DNA of 31,333 bases from an uncultured Mycolicibacterium sp. (GTDB lineage: Bacteria > Actinomycetota > Actinomycetes > Mycobacteriales > Mycobacteriaceae): the NCBI RefSeq assembly GCF_937941905.1, contig NZ_CALDGS010000119.1, forward strand, positions 1 to 31,333. Direction: 5' to 3'. The notes under the pieces are model-generated. The model was not told the DNA's origin and made no database searches. It saw nothing but the letters and a program-made list of their open reading frames with translations. Below are positions 30,911-31,333 of this stretch, one piece after another (the stretch's first letter is position 1; each line of letters opens with the position of its first letter). The translations under genes and the position numbers were made by a program.

Positions 30911-31333
30911 CCCCCGTTCTCTCCCGCGGGGCGGGGGTGGCCAGCACGGTGGCGATCGCGGTCGTCAGCGGCACCGACAGCGCCAGCGCGATGCCGCCGA
31001 CCGCCGACCGGGCGATCTCGGTGGCCACGCTCTCGCTGGTGAGCACGTCGGCCAGCGACCGGTTGGCGACGCTGAACAACAGCAGCAGCGGCAGCGCACT
31101 GCCGGCGTAGGCCAGCACCAGGGTGTAGACGGTGCTGGCGATGTGGTCGCGGCCCACCCGCATCGCACCGGTGAACACCGCCCGCCGGGTGCTGCCCGGG
31201 ATCCGGGCGAGCTCGAACACCGCCGAGGCCTGGGTGACGGTGACGTCGTTGAGCACGCCGAGCGAGCCGATGATGAACCCGGCCAGCAGCAGCCCGGTGA
31301 TCGACACCCCGCCCAGATACGCGGCGACCTCGT
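30861..31333 (-). CDS. YibE/F-like multi-pass membrane protein, C-terminal part (5' end outside window)
   Basis: The frame is open to the window edge (157 visible codons). It reads EVAAYLGGVSITGLLLAGFI, then IGSLGVLNDVTVTQASAVFELA, followed by two or three more membrane helices and a basic tail (APRATATGNRRSRT). The GxLNDVTVTQAS block is characteristic of YibE/F-like proteins, whose function is not established. The beginning of the gene lies to the right of this window. Its C-terminal coding overlaps the end of rmlA by 50 nt, and a GC-rich hairpin lies within that last stretch. Confidence 0.85.
   Translation of the reverse strand, partial: EVAAYLGGVSITGLLLAGFIIGSLGVLNDVTVTQASAVFELARIPGSTRRAVFTGAMRVGRDHIASTVYTLVLAYAGSALPLLLLFSVANRSLADVLTSESVATEIARSAVGGIALALSVPLTTAIATVLATPAPRERTGASAPRATATGNRRSRT
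30911..30937 (+). terminator. GC-rich hairpin just after rmlA, inside the convergent gene
   Basis: CCCCCG at 30911-30916 pairs with CGGGGG at 30932-30937, directly after the rmlA TAG. The inner sequence TCCCGCGGGG can pair further. There is no U-run. It lies within the coding sequence of the YibE/F-like gene. Confidence 0.4.

Overview
The window is very GC-rich (most codons end in G or C). It carries an ESX-3 type VII secretion locus, leaderless-type promoters and a chain of genes in the order seen around Rv0284-Rv0334 of Mycobacterium tuberculosis. The source is therefore a mycobacterium (Mycobacteriaceae, probably non-tuberculous). I cannot name the species. Family and Rv-number comparisons are from memory; no database was searched.

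Region 1 (1-10862, all + strand) is the ESX-3 operon: the 3' part of eccC3, then PE5, PPE4, esxG, esxH, espG3, eccD3, mycP3 and eccE3. Almost every junction overlaps or is only a few bases, as expected for one translationally coupled transcript. EccC3, EccD3 and EccE3 are membrane or motor parts and MycP3 is the anchored protease. EspG3 is the cytosolic chaperone for PE/PPE, and PE5-PPE4 and EsxG-EsxH are the secreted pairs. In M. tuberculosis this system serves iron and zinc homeostasis.

Region 2 (10864-17234) is cell-envelope chemistry. It holds a Stf0-type trehalose sulfotransferase with a sulfatase, a YceI-like protein, a conserved hypothetical, two PAP2 phosphatases (one fused to a diacylglycerol-kinase domain) and an exported L,D-transpeptidase-like protein. 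It ends in a long bidirectional hairpin.

Region 3 (17251-22588) holds an NTF2/SnoaL-fold protein, a membrane-anchored Hsp70-like protein with a Pro/Thr-rich tail, a small exported protein, an exported DUF192 protein, a first DUF7159-type protein and an exported protein with a LAS-metallopeptidase-like motif.

Region 4 (22643-25454) has a cytochrome P450 divergent from a TetR-family regulator, with repeated hexamers between them, then tRNA-Gly(CCC) on the minus strand and dcd. Region 5 (25679-31333) has a second, larger DUF7159-type protein, a CYP140-like P450 coupled to a mycothiol-dependent maleylpyruvate isomerase-family protein, a small NTF2-fold protein coupled to rmlA, and the end of a convergent YibE/F-like membrane gene cut by the window edge.

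I see no insertion sequence, phage gene or CRISPR array, and no intergenic stretch over 300 bases. The most interesting observation is that the two DUF7159-type proteins look like degenerate relatives of the Hsp70-like protein nearby. All three share a layout of cytosolic actin-like fold, one membrane helix and an external Pro-rich tail.
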